From Limimaricola cinnabarinus LL-001 (lineage in GTDB: Bacteria > Pseudomonadota > Alphaproteobacteria > Rhodobacterales > Rhodobacteraceae), in NCBI RefSeq assembly GCF_000466965.1, contig NZ_BATB01000032.1, positions 1 through 39,917 on the forward strand: DNA of 39,917 nt, in the 5' to 3' direction. The notes under the pieces were generated by a model. That model ran no database searches. It was not told the DNA's origin and worked only from the letters and a program-made list of their open reading frames with translations. This document shows positions 1-7,508 of this stretch, in pieces. Every line of letters begins with the position of its first letter. Positions within the stretch are counted from its first letter, which is position 1. The translations under genes and the position numbers were made by a program.

Positions 1-308
1 GGCTCGGCCTCGCGGTGCTGGGCTTTGGCACGGGCGCGCAGGCGGTGCTTCCGGGCGCGTTCTGGGCCGAGTTCTACGGCACGCGCCATATCGGCGCGAT
101 CAAGTCGGCGGCGGCCGCGGTGATGGTGTTCGGCTCGGCGGTGGGGCCGGGGATCAGCGGGCTGCTGATCGACCGGGGCGTCGATTTCCCGGACCAGATG
201 CTGGGGATCGCGGCCTATCTGGGCCTCGCTGGGCTGCTCGCGGCCCTCGGCGTGCGCCGGGCCGCGCGGCTCTTGCCCGCGCCAGATGCATTGGCGCGCG
301 CAGCCTAG
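1..308 (+). CDS. MFS transporter, C-terminal part only (cut by window start)
   Basis: The frame is open to the window edge, so only about the last 100 residues are present. They read as the end of a major facilitator superfamily permease: a Gly/Ala-rich helix, a loop with FYGTRHIGAIKS, a helix with GSAVGPGISG, a short loop with DRG, a last helix rich in Leu/Ala/Gly, and a basic cytoplasmic tail. This fits transmembrane segments 10-12 of a 12-helix carrier. The substrate cannot be told. The stop codon overlaps the stop of the convergent smr gene by four bases, so there is no room for a terminator between them. The family call is fairly safe; anything finer would be a guess. Confidence 0.7.
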   Translation, partial: LGLAVLGFGTGAQAVLPGAFWAEFYGTRHIGAIKSAAAAVMVFGSAVGPGISGLLIDRGVDFPDQMLGIAAYLGLAGLLAALGVRRAARLLPAPDALARAA

Positions 309-907
309 CGGGCGCGACGCAGATAGACGTAATAAGCGCCTTCGCCGCCATGGCGGAGATGCGCCGGGGTGATCTGCAGCACCGCTTGCCTGAGCGGCGA
401 CAACCCGAGCCATTGCGGCACCTGATGGCGCAGCACGCCGTGACGCACCGGCATCGGCGCCTCGTAGTCCTTTTCACGGCCCTTGCCGGTGATCACCAGA
501 ACGAGACGGCGGCCCATGGCCTGCGACGACAGGATGAAGGCCACCAGCTCGGGATGTGCCTCGGACATGGTCATGCCGTGCAGGTCGAGCCGGGCCTCGG
601 GCTTGAGCTTGCCGCGCGTCATGCGGCCATGCGCCTTGGCGTCCATTGCCACGGGCGCGGCGCGCAGCCGGTCGCGCAGGCCCGGCAGCAGGTCGTCGGA
701 CCGTGCGGCATCGGCCTTCTGCCCGACCCGGAACCGGGGCAGGGGATCGAAGCGCTCGGACGGGGCGACCTCCGGCGGTTTGGGTGCGGCCTTGGCCTCG
801 GGGGCGGGAGCGGCGGCACGGCGCTTGTGCATCGGCGCGGCCTGACGCGCGACGCTGTCCCACAACGCCCGCTCCTCGGGCGACAAGTGCCGGGGCCTGC
901 GCGCCAT
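305..907 (-). CDS. Smr/MutS2-type domain protein
   Basis: A 200-residue protein with a basic, Pro/Ala-rich N-terminal half and a C-terminal Smr domain. The domain shows LDLHGMT near residue 107, ITGKGR in the middle, and HGGEGAYYVYLRR at the end. Smr domains bind DNA or RNA and some nick branched nucleic acid; in alphaproteobacteria the stand-alone form has no settled role. I chose the ATG at 907 because its first base is the last base of the mltA stop (TGATG), which implies translational coupling, and because MARRPRHLSPEE is a typical beginning. The longer frame to 946 would run into mltA. Its place after mltA and timA is common in Rhodobacterales. Confidence 0.85.
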   Translation of the reverse strand: MARRPRHLSPEERALWDSVARQAAPMHKRRAAAPAPEAKAAPKPPEVAPSERFDPLPRFRVGQKADAARSDDLLPGLRDRLRAAPVAMDAKAHGRMTRGKLKPEARLDLHGMTMSEAHPELVAFILSSQAMGRRLVLVITGKGREKDYEAPMPVRHGVLRHQVPQWLGLSPLRQAVLQITPAHLRHGGEGAYYVYLRRAR

Positions 908-1937
908 CAGGCCGGATCGGCCAGCGTCTGCGGCAGCATGTCCCAAGCGCGCTGGATCGGCAGCAGCATGACCAGCCGCCCCGTATCGCGGGTCCGGCCC
1001 GCGCGCTTGCCCGCCATGCGCCCGGTGCCGAAGAAGATGTCGGCGCGCTGGGCGCCCTTGATCGCCGAGCCGGTGTCCTGCGCCACCATCAGGCGGCGAA
1101 ACCCGTCCTCGCCCTCGGTCTCAATCCAGACCGGTGCGCCAAGCGGCACATAAGCCGGATCGATGGCCACCGTGCGCAGCGGCGTGATCGATCGGTTCAT
1201 CGCCCCCAGAGGGCCCCGCTCGGGCGGCACCTCGTTCACCTCGCGAAAGAACACGTAGGAACGGTTGGTCCACAGGAGCTTGCGCCCGTCATCGGGGTTG
1301 CGGCGCACCCATGAGCGGATCACCTCGCCGAGACCTGATGCGGCTCGTAGACGCCGCGCGCCACCAACTCCTGACCGATCGAGGAATAGGGCTGGCGGTT
1401 GGCCGCGCCATAGCCGAGACGGATCACCTTGCCGCCCGGCAGCCGCACCCGGCCCGAGCCTTGAATCTGCAGGAAAAACAACTCGACCGGATCGACATAG
1501 GCGATCTCGAGCCCGCGCCCGGACAGCGCGCCGCCCTCGTCGATTTCCTGCCGGGTGAGCCATGGCCCCTCTGCGGGCAGATCGTCGGGCACGCGGTAGA
1601 CCGGGGCGACATATCGTCCGTCAGGCACCTCGGAGCCGCGCAGCTCGGGCTCGTAATAGCCGGTGAACAGCGCGTCCCGCCCGTCCTCAAACAGCACCGG
1701 AAGGAAGAACAGTTCGAAGAAACCCCGCGCGTCGTCGGTTTCGCGGGCCAGCGCGCAGAGCGCCTTCCAATCGCGGTCGCGCAGGTCGCGGCAGGTTTCG
1801 AGAAAGGTTTCGAGCGCGGCGGCGTGATCGTCCTCGGCCCAACCGCGGAGCTGCTCGAAACCGAGCAGCTTGGGACTCGCCGTCGCGGCGAGCGGCAGCC
1901 CGAGGGCCAAGGCCAGTGCCGCCGCGCGCCGGATCAT
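907..1937 (-). CDS. mltA: membrane-bound lytic murein transglycosylase A, interrupted by a frameshift near 1327
   Basis: MltA cleaves the glycan strands of peptidoglycan in the periplasm to give 1,6-anhydro ends. The protein begins with a signal peptide (MIRRAAALALALGLPLAATA). The MltA barrel follows, with FTGYYEPEL, FLQIQGSGRVRL and YSSIGQELVARGVY. Then comes the C-terminal 3D domain with AQDTGSAIKGAQRADIFFG, which holds the expected catalytic Asp. The frame breaks near 1327: upstream reads HQVSAR then stop, while the next frame continues as EVIRSWVRRNPDDGRKLLW to a normal end at 907. Adding one base restores about 343 residues, the usual size. A sequencing deletion is the simplest explanation; a real pseudogene is possible since mltA is not essential. 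The gene follows timA closely. Confidence 0.85.
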
Positions 1938-2593
1938 TCCCCGGTCGCCACCAGTTTCCAGTTGGGATCTTCGTTGCCCATGATGCGGCCGAAGGTCCAG
2001 ACATCACGCTGGCGCTTGATCTCGGAGGTGGAGCCTTCGACGATTTCGCCCGCAGTGTTGCGCACCACGTAGGTCAGCTCACCGGTGAATCGCACCGCGA
2101 TCTCGCCCTCGCGGCTGGCGGCGTCGAAGCTGGCTTCGCGCACCGCGATCTCGCCCAGACCCACGAAGGTCGCCTCGACCTTGAGGCCTTCGCGCTCGCG
2201 CGCGGCGATCACCTCGGCGAACGCCTCATGGACATCCTCCGACAGAAACGGCTTCACGCTTTCGAGATCGCCGTTCTCGAAGGCCATGAGGATCATCTCA
2301 TAGGCCCCACGAGCCCCTTGCAGGAACTCGCTCAGGTTGAAGTCCGGGTCTGCCGCCTTCATCGCGTAGAGTGCCTTGGCAGTGTCGCTGCCCTCGGGCA
2401 CGTGATCGGTGATATCGCGATCGGGGCCGCCCTCGATCACCTCGAATTCGGGGCGGGGACGACGCTTTTCGGTCTGTGCGGGAAGGCTCGGCTTCTCGAA
2501 ACCCTCGCGCGTGCCCAGCACACCGCGCAGCCGCAGAATCAGGAATATCGCGATGCCTGCGAGCACCAGAAGCTGGATGATGGGAGAGTTCAT
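1934..2593 (-). CDS. timA: Tim44/TimA-family membrane-anchored adaptor protein
   Basis: A 219-residue protein with one N-terminal membrane anchor (MNSPIIQLLVLAGIAIFLIL), a charged linker with PRPEFEVIEGG, and a Tim44-like domain from about residue 80. The domain contains FLQGARGAYEMILMAFENGD and ends in WTFGRIMGNEDPNWKLVATGE, both typical of this family. Tim44 links the mitochondrial import pore to Hsp70; the bacterial relatives are thought to be inner-membrane adaptors, and their partners are poorly known. I chose the ATG at 2593 because the membrane anchor starts there. The open frame runs far upstream but only as the shadow of fxsA and secB. The stop overlaps the mltA start by four bases (ATGA), so the two are probably co-transcribed. 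Confidence 0.85.
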   Translation of the reverse strand: MNSPIIQLLVLAGIAIFLILRLRGVLGTREGFEKPSLPAQTEKRRPRPEFEVIEGGPDRDITDHVPEGSDTAKALYAMKAADPDFNLSEFLQGARGAYEMILMAFENGDLESVKPFLSEDVHEAFAEVIAAREREGLKVEATFVGLGEIAVREASFDAASREGEIAVRFTGELTYVVRNTAGEIVEGSTSEIKRQRDVWTFGRIMGNEDPNWKLVATGE

Positions 2594-2729
2594 TCTGGGC
2601 CTCTTGTCAGCACGGGCCTCGCACCGGACCCATGTGGCACCTATGTAAGCCACGCGAACCTTCAAGTCCACCAACGCCCCGGCGCAGATCGTCGCGGCGG
2701 GACGATCACAGACCATCGGGAGACCGCCC
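2594..2729. promoter_or_regulatory. divergent intergenic region between timA and fxsA
   Basis: These 136 bp separate two divergent gene groups and must hold promoters for both. I could not pick a -35/-10 pair with good spacing on either strand. Confidence 0.35.
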
Positions 2730-3209
2730 ATGTGGCTCTTCATCGCTTTTCTCGCCGTGCCGCTGATCGAGATCGGCCTGTTCATCCAGATCGGCGGGCT
2801 GATCGGGCTCTGGCCGACGCTGCTGATCGTGGTGCTGACCGCGATCGCGGGCACCGCGCTGGTGCGTGGGCAGGGGCTCTTGGCGCTCGATCGGCTCAAG
2901 CGTTCCATGTCCGAACTGTCGGATCCCTCGCGGCCTTTGGCCGACGGGGCGATGATCCTGTTCGCGGGCGCGCTGTTGCTGACGCCGGGGTTCTTCACCG
3001 ATGCCTGTGGCTTTGCGCTCCTGATCCCGGCGGTGCGGGCGCGGGTGTTCCGGCTTCTCAAGGACAAGGTGAAGGTGGCCAGCTTCGAGATGGGGTCACG
3101 GCCCGAGCCCGGCCCGCGTGCGCCGCGCGATACGGTGATCGACGGCGAATTCCAGGAGTTGGGCGAGGGCCGCGCGCCGACGCATCCTTCGGGCTGGACC
3201 CGCCATTGA
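2730..3209 (+). CDS. fxsA: FxsA family membrane protein
   Basis: A 159-residue inner-membrane protein with the FxsA pattern: an N-terminal helix (MWLFIAFLAVPLIEIGLFI), a second helix around LWPTLLIVVLTAIAGTALVRGQG, an amphipathic stretch, then DGAMILFAGALLLTPGFFTD and a last helix ending in PAVRARVFRLL. The TPGF(F/L)TD motif marks the family. In E. coli FxsA overproduction relieves phage T7 F exclusion by binding PifA; its normal role is unknown. The C-terminal 50 residues are polar and cytoplasmic. It lies 53 bp upstream of secB on the same strand, a pairing often seen in Rhodobacterales, so the two may share a transcript. Confidence 0.85.
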   Translation: MWLFIAFLAVPLIEIGLFIQIGGLIGLWPTLLIVVLTAIAGTALVRGQGLLALDRLKRSMSELSDPSRPLADGAMILFAGALLLTPGFFTDACGFALLIPAVRARVFRLLKDKVKVASFEMGSRPEPGPRAPRDTVIDGEFQELGEGRAPTHPSGWTRH

Positions 3210-3262
3210 GGGGCGACCACGGGGCTGCTAGACATTCGTGCAACTGACACCGGAGGATCTTC

Positions 3263-3808
3263 ATGACCGACACGCCCGACGCCCCCGCGACCCCTCAGGC
3301 CAACGATCAGGCCGCACAGCAGCCCAAGGTGACGCAGCGCATCGTCGCGCAGTACATCCGCGACATGTCCTTCGAGAACGCGCTGGCGCAGAAGGGCCTT
3401 ACCGGCGACCTGCAGCCCGAGGTCTCGGTGCAGGTCAATCTCGATGCCCGCAAGCGCGGGGCCGAGGGCCAGTACGAGGTCATCACCAAGCTCAACATCA
3501 CCTCGAAGGCCAAGGAATCGGGCGAGCCGCTGTTCCTGTTCGAGATCGAATATGCGGGCGTGTTCCAGATCTCCGGCGTGCCGGACGATCAGCTGCACCC
3601 CTACCTGCTGATCGAATGCCCGCGCATGACCTTCCCCTATCTGCGCCGGATCGTCTCGGACGTGACCCGCGACGGTGGTTTCCCGCCGCTGAACCTCGAG
3701 CAGATCGACTTCCTGCAGCTCTATCGCAACGAGCTTCAGCGCCGCGCACAGCAGCAGCAGGCCCAGAAGGCAGCCGAGGCCGAGCAGGGCCCGTCGGGCA
3801 CCGCGTGA
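3263..3808 (+). CDS. secB: protein-export chaperone SecB
   Basis: SecB is a cytosolic homotetramer that keeps preproteins unfolded and delivers them to SecA. The 181-residue sequence has the family features: QRIVAQYIRDMSFENA near residue 27, PEVSVQVNLDARKRG in the first beta strands, a middle section with FEIEYAGVFQISG, and the strongly conserved CPRMTFPYLRRIVSDVTRDGGFPPLNLEQIDF near the C-terminus. The last 20 residues are Gln/Ala-rich and variable. A strong ribosome-binding site (GGAGG at 3251-3255) lies ahead of the ATG. It ends three bases before the stop of the convergent dnaQ, leaving no intergenic terminator. Confidence 0.97.
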   Translation: MTDTPDAPATPQANDQAAQQPKVTQRIVAQYIRDMSFENALAQKGLTGDLQPEVSVQVNLDARKRGAEGQYEVITKLNITSKAKESGEPLFLFEIEYAGVFQISGVPDDQLHPYLLIECPRMTFPYLRRIVSDVTRDGGFPPLNLEQIDFLQLYRNELQRRAQQQQAQKAAEAEQGPSGTA

Positions 3809-3811
3809 GGC

Positions 3812-4497
3812 CTAGCTGAACTTCTTCCAGAGCGCAGCGTCGCCCAAGCCCCCCACGAAGGCGGCATGGGCGGCGGCCTCATCCCCGGTGATCCGCTGTG
3901 GCAGCGGCACCGGGCGCGGGCGCGGGCGCCAATCGGCTTCCGCGTCGCCACCACGCCCCTGCGCCACCTTGAGCGCGAAATCGGGCTGCCGACCGCCAAT
4001 CAGCTCCAGATAGACCTCGGCGAGGATCTCGCTATCGAGAAGCGCGCCGTGCAGCGTGCGCGCGCGTTGTCGATGCCGAAACGGCGGCACAGCGCGTCGA
4101 GCGAGGCGGGCGAGCCGGGAAACCGCTTGCGCGCGATGGCCAGCGTGTCGAGGGCGCGGTCCATCGGGATCTTGGGCTTGTTCACCCAGCCCAGCTCGGC
4201 GTTGAGAAATTTCATATCGAAGGCGGCGTTGTGAATCACCAGCCGCGCATCGCCGATGAAGTCGAGAAAGTCCTGCGCGATGGTGGCGAATTTCGGCTTG
4301 TCGCGCAGGAAATCGTCACCGAGTCCATGCACCTCGAACGCGCCCTTGGGCATGGAGCGTTCGGGATTGATATATTGATGATAAGTGCGGCCCGTGGGCA
4401 TGTGGCCTTGCAGTTCGACCGCGCCGATCTCGACGATGCGGTCGCCCTCCGCCGGCTCGAATCCGGTGGTCTCGGTGTCGAGTACGATCTCACGCAT
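3812..4497 (-). CDS. dnaQ: DNA polymerase III epsilon subunit (3'-5' exonuclease), interrupted by a frameshift near 4065
   Basis: DnaQ proofreads for the replicative polymerase. The DEDDh exonuclease motifs are visible: Exo[12 protein letters not shown] at the N-terminus, Exo[17 protein letters not shown] near residue 95, and the ExoIII segment [18 protein letters not shown]. The frame breaks just before ExoIII near 4065, where GIDN must connect to [12 protein letters not shown] in the next frame. One missing base in a GC-only run (CGCGCGCG) explains it, and restoring it gives about 228 residues, the normal length. As dnaQ is needed for accurate replication, an assembly error is likely. I chose the ATG at 4497 ([12 protein letters not shown]) rather than 4530; it overlaps the coaE stop by eight bases. 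Confidence 0.88.
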
Positions 4498-5083
4498 GAC
4501 CCAGCTGTCTCCTGATCCGCTCGATGACATCTCGCACGCTGGCGCGGGCCGCGTCGAGGCTCACGGTCTCGATCAAGTAATCGGCACGAGCGCGTTTCTC
4601 AAGATCGGGCATCTGCCGCGCGAGGATCGCGTCGAACTGAGAGCGGGTCATGCCGGGGCGGACGAGCACGCGCGGGGCCTGAACCTCCGGCGGCGCGGTG
4701 ACCACCACGACGGCGTCCATCTCCGCCTCGCCGCCGGTCTCGAACAGCAGCGGCACGTCGAGCACCACGATCTCCGCAGATTGCGCGGCAACGAAAGCCT
4801 CGCGGTCGGCCTGCACCAACGGATGCACGATCCCCTCGATGCGGGGCAGGGCCGTGGCGTCGGCGGCGATGATCGCCTTGAGCCGGTCACGCGACACCGC
4901 GCCGCTCTCGATCGCGCCGGGAAAGGCCGCGCCCACCGGTGCAACCGCCGCACCGCCGGGACCATAAAGCCGGTGCACGGCGGCATCGGCGTCCCAGACC
5001 GGCAGCCCCTCATCCGCGAACATCGCCGCCGTGGTCGATTTTCCCATGCCGATGGAGCCGGTGAGGCCGAGACGGAAAATCAT
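4490..5083 (-). CDS. coaE: dephospho-CoA kinase
   Basis: CoaE phosphorylates the ribose 3' hydroxyl of dephospho-CoA, the last step of coenzyme A synthesis. The 197-residue protein opens with [20 protein letters not shown], which holds the P-loop GSIGMGKST. It continues with [16 protein letters not shown], where the Asp is the usual base near the substrate, then [12 protein letters not shown] and [18 protein letters not shown], the lid and core motifs of the family. Length is normal. The ATG overlaps the restored aroE stop by four bases and its end overlaps the dnaQ start, so the group maf-aroE-coaE-dnaQ is tightly packed and probably one operon. Confidence 0.96.
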   Translation of the reverse strand: MIFRLGLTGSIGMGKSTTAAMFADEGLPVWDADAAVHRLYGPGGAAVAPVGAAFPGAIESGAVSRDRLKAIIAADATALPRIEGIVHPLVQADREAFVAAQSAEIVVLDVPLLFETGGEAEMDAVVVVTAPPEVQAPRVLVRPGMTRSQFDAILARQMPDLEKRARADYLIETVSLDAARASVRDVIERIRRQLGHA

Positions 5084-5909
5084 CCCAGCACCGCCGCGCG
5101 CGTGGCTCCGTGATCTCCGGCGTGGCGCCGAACCAGCGTTCGAACCCCGGTACGGCCTGATGCAGCAGCATCCCCAGCCCGTCGACCGTGCGGCAGCCTT
5201 GCGCCCGCGCCGCGATCAGCATCGGTGTGTCGAGCGGCGTATAGACAAGATCGGTCACCAGCGCGTCGCGGGGCAGGGCGGAAAGGTCGAGATCGAAGGG
5301 ATCGGCGCCCTCCATGCCCAGCGAGGTGGTGTTGACCACCGTCGCCGATCCATCGAGAGCCTCGGGAACCTCGACCCAGTCGATCACCCGGATCCTCGGG
5401 CCGAACGCCTCGGCCAGCGCCTGCGCCCGGGCGCGGGTGCGGTTGGCGAGGCGGATCTCGGGGGCGCCGGCCTCGACCAGCGCGTCGAGCACGGCGCGCG
5501 CGGCACCGCCCGCGCCCAACACCACCGCCGCGCCGTCCGCCGCGGACCAGCCGGGCGCCGACTGCCGCAGATTTTCAAGGAAGCCATGACCGTCGGTGTT
5601 GTCGGCGTGGATGCCGTCCTCGCGGAAGGTCAGAGTGTTGGCCGCACCGATGCGGCGGGCGCGGTCGCTGAGGTGATCGGCGATCTGCAGCGCCGCGAGC
5701 TTGTGCGGCAGCGTCACGTTGGTGCCGCGAAACCCCATCAGGGGCAGGGCGCGCACGCCCTGCTCGAAGTTGGCGGGCTCGATATGCAAGGGCACATAAT
5801 GCCCGGCGATCCCCATGGCGCCGAACCAATGCGCGAAAAGCCGGGGTGAGCGGGAATGGGCGATCGGAGCGCCGATGACCCCGGCCAACGGAATGCGATG
5901 CGCGCTCAT
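5080..5909 (-). CDS. aroE: shikimate dehydrogenase, frameshift near its 3' end (about 5104)
   Basis: AroE reduces 3-dehydroshikimate to shikimate with NADPH in aromatic amino-acid synthesis. Visible motifs: [19 protein letters not shown] (substrate Ser pair) at the N-terminus, [16 protein letters not shown] with the catalytic Lys, [21 protein letters not shown] with the partner Asp, [16 protein letters not shown] for the nucleotide, and [12 protein letters not shown] with the basic cluster that favours NADP. As given, the frame runs past the expected end into coaE with an unrelated tail. Restoring one base after EITEP gives TRAAVLG and a stop at 5080 that overlaps the coaE start in the standard ATGA manner, for 276 residues. 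That layout argues for a sequencing deletion. The ATG at 5909 overlaps the maf stop by four bases. Confidence 0.9.
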
Positions 5910-6505
5910 CTTTGCAGATCTCCCCTCAGAACCAGCCAGTTGATCAGCTCGACCAAGGGCAGGCCCAGCACCGTGAAATAATCGCCCATCACTCGCACGA
6001 ACAGGCGCACGCCCTCTTCCTCGAGCTTGTAGCCGCCGACCGAATGGCGGATCGAGGCCCAGTTGCGGTCGACATAATCGCGCAGATAGCTCTCCGAACA
6101 TTTGGCCATGTCGAGCCGGACCACCCCGACGTGGCGCCAGATCGGTTCCCCGTCGAGGCAGACCACGGCGGCCGAGAGGAGCTGATGCGTGCGGCCCGAG
6201 AGGCGGGTGAGTTGGTCTAGCGCGTCCTCGGGGCTTTCGGGTTTGGAGAACACCTCTCCGCCGAGGGCGAGAACCTGGTCGCAGCCGAGCACTAGCGCCC
6301 CGGGGTGGCGGGCCGAGACCTTGAGCGCCTTCATCTCCGCGAGCTTGTCGGCGAGATCGCGCGGCGGTGCGTCCTCGGCGAGAAGCGCAGCCTTCAGCGC
6401 GGCTTCGTCGATGCGGGCTTTCTCGATCTCGAAGGGGATCGCGGCCTGCCGCAGGAGGCTGGCGCGGATCTCTGATCCGGAGGCGAGGACGAGGGCTTGG
6501 GTCAT
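5906..6505 (-). CDS. maf: Maf family nucleotide pyrophosphatase
   Basis: Maf proteins hydrolyse non-canonical or modified nucleoside triphosphates (dTTP/UTP or 7-methyl-GTP, depending on subgroup) to monophosphates. The 199-residue protein shows the N-terminal motif LASGSEIRASLLRQAAIPFEI, LVLGCDQVLALGGEVFSKP with the catalytic Asp, and SVGGYKLEEEGVRLFVRVMGDYFTVLGLPL near the end. I cannot separate the YhdE from the YceF subgroup from the sequence alone. The start at 6505 (MTQALVLASGS) was preferred; the open frame continues upstream only because the origin region lacks stops in this frame. It is the first gene of the minus-strand group leading away from the likely origin. Confidence 0.93.
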   Translation of the reverse strand: MTQALVLASGSEIRASLLRQAAIPFEIEKARIDEAALKAALLAEDAPPRDLADKLAEMKALKVSARHPGALVLGCDQVLALGGEVFSKPESPEDALDQLTRLSGRTHQLLSAAVVCLDGEPIWRHVGVVRLDMAKCSESYLRDYVDRNWASIRHSVGGYKLEEEGVRLFVRVMGDYFTVLGLPLVELINWLVLRGDLQR

Positions 6506-6629
6506 GGCGGGCCTGTGGACGACTCTAGGGAGGAATCGGGATCGAATCATAAGGACGACTCGGTGGAGAGTTGTGACCCCTGTCGCGACTCGGGACAAGC
6601 GGGGTGAGTCGGCTTTGCGACTCAGCGAG

Positions 6630-6638
6630 TTATCCACG
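6630..6638 (+). promoter_or_regulatory. DnaA box (TTATCCACG)
   Basis: Eight of nine bases match the DnaA box TTATCCACA. It sits between the GANTC sites at 6619 and 6687 in the likely origin. Confidence 0.65.
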
Positions 6639-6723
6639 GGGGACGAGGACAAGAGCCTCGCTGGGGGCAATTGTGGGCAAATGCCCGAGTCAAGATCACG
6701 ACTCGGTTGGGACATGCGGCAAG

Positions 6724-6750
6724 TGATAAATATTTTTCATTTTATATCAT
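6724..6750. other. AT-rich stretch, likely DNA unwinding element
   Basis: 24 of 27 bases are A or T in otherwise GC-rich DNA. It lies between the GANTC sites at 6700 and 6770 and between the two best DnaA boxes, as expected for the site where an origin first opens. Assigned by composition and position only. Confidence 0.6.
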
Positions 6751-6840
6751 GGGTTTGACCGGTGTAGCCGAGTCGTTCCTCGGCATCGTCGAGTCCGCGT
6801 AGCCTGTGGACGACTCTGGGGACATGCTGTCAACTGCCGC

Positions 6841-6849
6841 TTATCCACC
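6841..6849 (+). promoter_or_regulatory. DnaA box (TTATCCACC)
   Basis: Eight of nine bases match TTATCCACA. It is just outside the last GANTC site and about 75 bp ahead of hemJ. A further TTATCCACG is on the minus strand at 6952-6960, inside the hemJ coding region. Confidence 0.6.
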
Positions 6850-6923
6850 GCCCTACTACCATCATCATCTTTTCTTTTATCCTTATTCATTTGAGAAGGA
6901 GCCGGTCCGAGAAAGGGATCGAA

Positions 6924-7373
6924 ATGACCGACCTGCTTGCCGCCGCCTATCCGTGGATAAAGACCGGACACATCCTGTCCTTCGTGGCGTGGATGGCCGG
7001 GATGTTCTATCTGCCGCGGCTCTTCGTCTACCACGCGGAGCGGGCCGAGAAGGGGACAGAGCTGGACCGCACGTTCCAGATCATGGAACGCAAGCTCCTG
7101 AAGCTGATCATGACGCCGGCGATGATCTCGACCTGGATCTTCGGCGGGTTGCTGATATCCACTGGGGTGGTCGACTGGTCGCAGGGCTGGCCTTGGGTCA
7201 AGGCGGCGGCGGTGCTGGCGATGACGGGAATGCATGGCTGGCTCTCCAAGCGCCTCAAGGAGTTCGCCGCGGGCACCAATACCCGCGCGGGCCGCAGCTA
7301 CCGCATCGCCAACGAGGTGCCGACGCTCCTGCTTTTGCTCATCGTGGTCGCGGTGGTGGTCCGCCCGTTCTGA
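6924..7373 (+). CDS. hemJ: protoporphyrinogen IX oxidase HemJ
   Basis: HemJ is the quinone-linked inner-membrane enzyme that oxidises protoporphyrinogen IX to protoporphyrin IX in heme synthesis, replacing HemG/HemY in most alphaproteobacteria. The 149-residue protein has four membrane helices. Family marks are WIKTGHILSFVAWMAGMFYLPRLFVYH with the conserved His residues, FQIMERKLLKLIMTPAMI, a central helix with WPWVKAAAVLAMTGMHGWLSK, and RIANEVPTLLLLLIVVAVV at the end. The ATG at 6924 follows an AAGGGA ribosome site; the longer frame from 6891 has no support. It is the first plus-strand gene after the likely origin, and its first codons contain a DnaA-box-like sequence. Confidence 0.93.
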   Translation: MTDLLAAAYPWIKTGHILSFVAWMAGMFYLPRLFVYHAERAEKGTELDRTFQIMERKLLKLIMTPAMISTWIFGGLLISTGVVDWSQGWPWVKAAAVLAMTGMHGWLSKRLKEFAAGTNTRAGRSYRIANEVPTLLLLLIVVAVVVRPF

Positions 7374-7394
7374 GGCCATGGGCGCGCTGCGACG

Positions 7395-7423
7395 TTGACG
7401 CGCGACTTATCCCCGCCTAAGAC
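7395..7423 (+). promoter_or_regulatory. possible rho promoter with a DnaA-box-like spacer
   Basis: TTGACG at 7395-7400 and TAAGAC at 7418-7423 are 17 bp apart. The spacer contains TTATCCCCG (7408-7416), which resembles a DnaA box at seven of nine bases. The -10 is weak. A GC-rich hairpin (7431-7451) follows in the leader. Prediction by eye. Confidence 0.35.
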
Positions 7424-7508
7424 TTCTCCCGCTTGCCCGTCCGGGCGAAGCGATTCCATTTTCACGACCGACAAGAGCGGCCCGCGGGCTGCCACAGGAC
7501 CGTTTCCC

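Larger units (their letters stand above)
6521..6816. repeat. array of twelve GANTC (CcrM-type) sites
   Basis: Sites start at 6521, 6533, 6544, 6557, 6587, 6606, 6619, 6687, 6700, 6770, 6791 and 6812. Ten are GACTC/GAGTC, and eight extend to CGACTC on one strand. Many gaps are 11-13 or 19-21 bp, close to one or two helical turns; the two larger gaps (68 and 70 bp) contain a DnaA box and the AT-rich stretch. At about 64% GC, roughly one GANTC is expected in a segment this long. The ends are marked by a 16-bp direct repeat (GCCTGTGGACGACTCT at 6511-6526 and 6802-6817). CcrM methylates GANTC in alphaproteobacteria. Confidence 0.85.
6506..6923. other. oriC: probable chromosomal replication origin (oriC)
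   Basis: A 418-bp gene-free segment between divergent maf and hemJ. It combines twelve GANTC sites between 6521 and 6816, DnaA-box-like sequences (TTATCCACG at 6630 and TTATCCACC at 6841, each 8/9 to TTATCCACA, plus weaker TGTGGACGA at 6514 and 6805 and TGTGGGCAA at 6672), a 27-bp AT-rich stretch at 6724-6750, and a pyrimidine-rich tract at 6853-6893. Genes point away from it on both sides, and the parS sites lie 3-5 kb away, as is usual near alphaproteobacterial origins. The neighbours hemJ-rho-mnmE-mnmG-rsmG-parAB fit the origin context known in this order. Function is inferred from these features. Confidence 0.75.

Noticed and set aside
6189..6758. Plus-strand open frame through maf and the likely origin
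   Set aside because: Antisense to maf, Ser/Arg-rich shadow text, no recognisable family.
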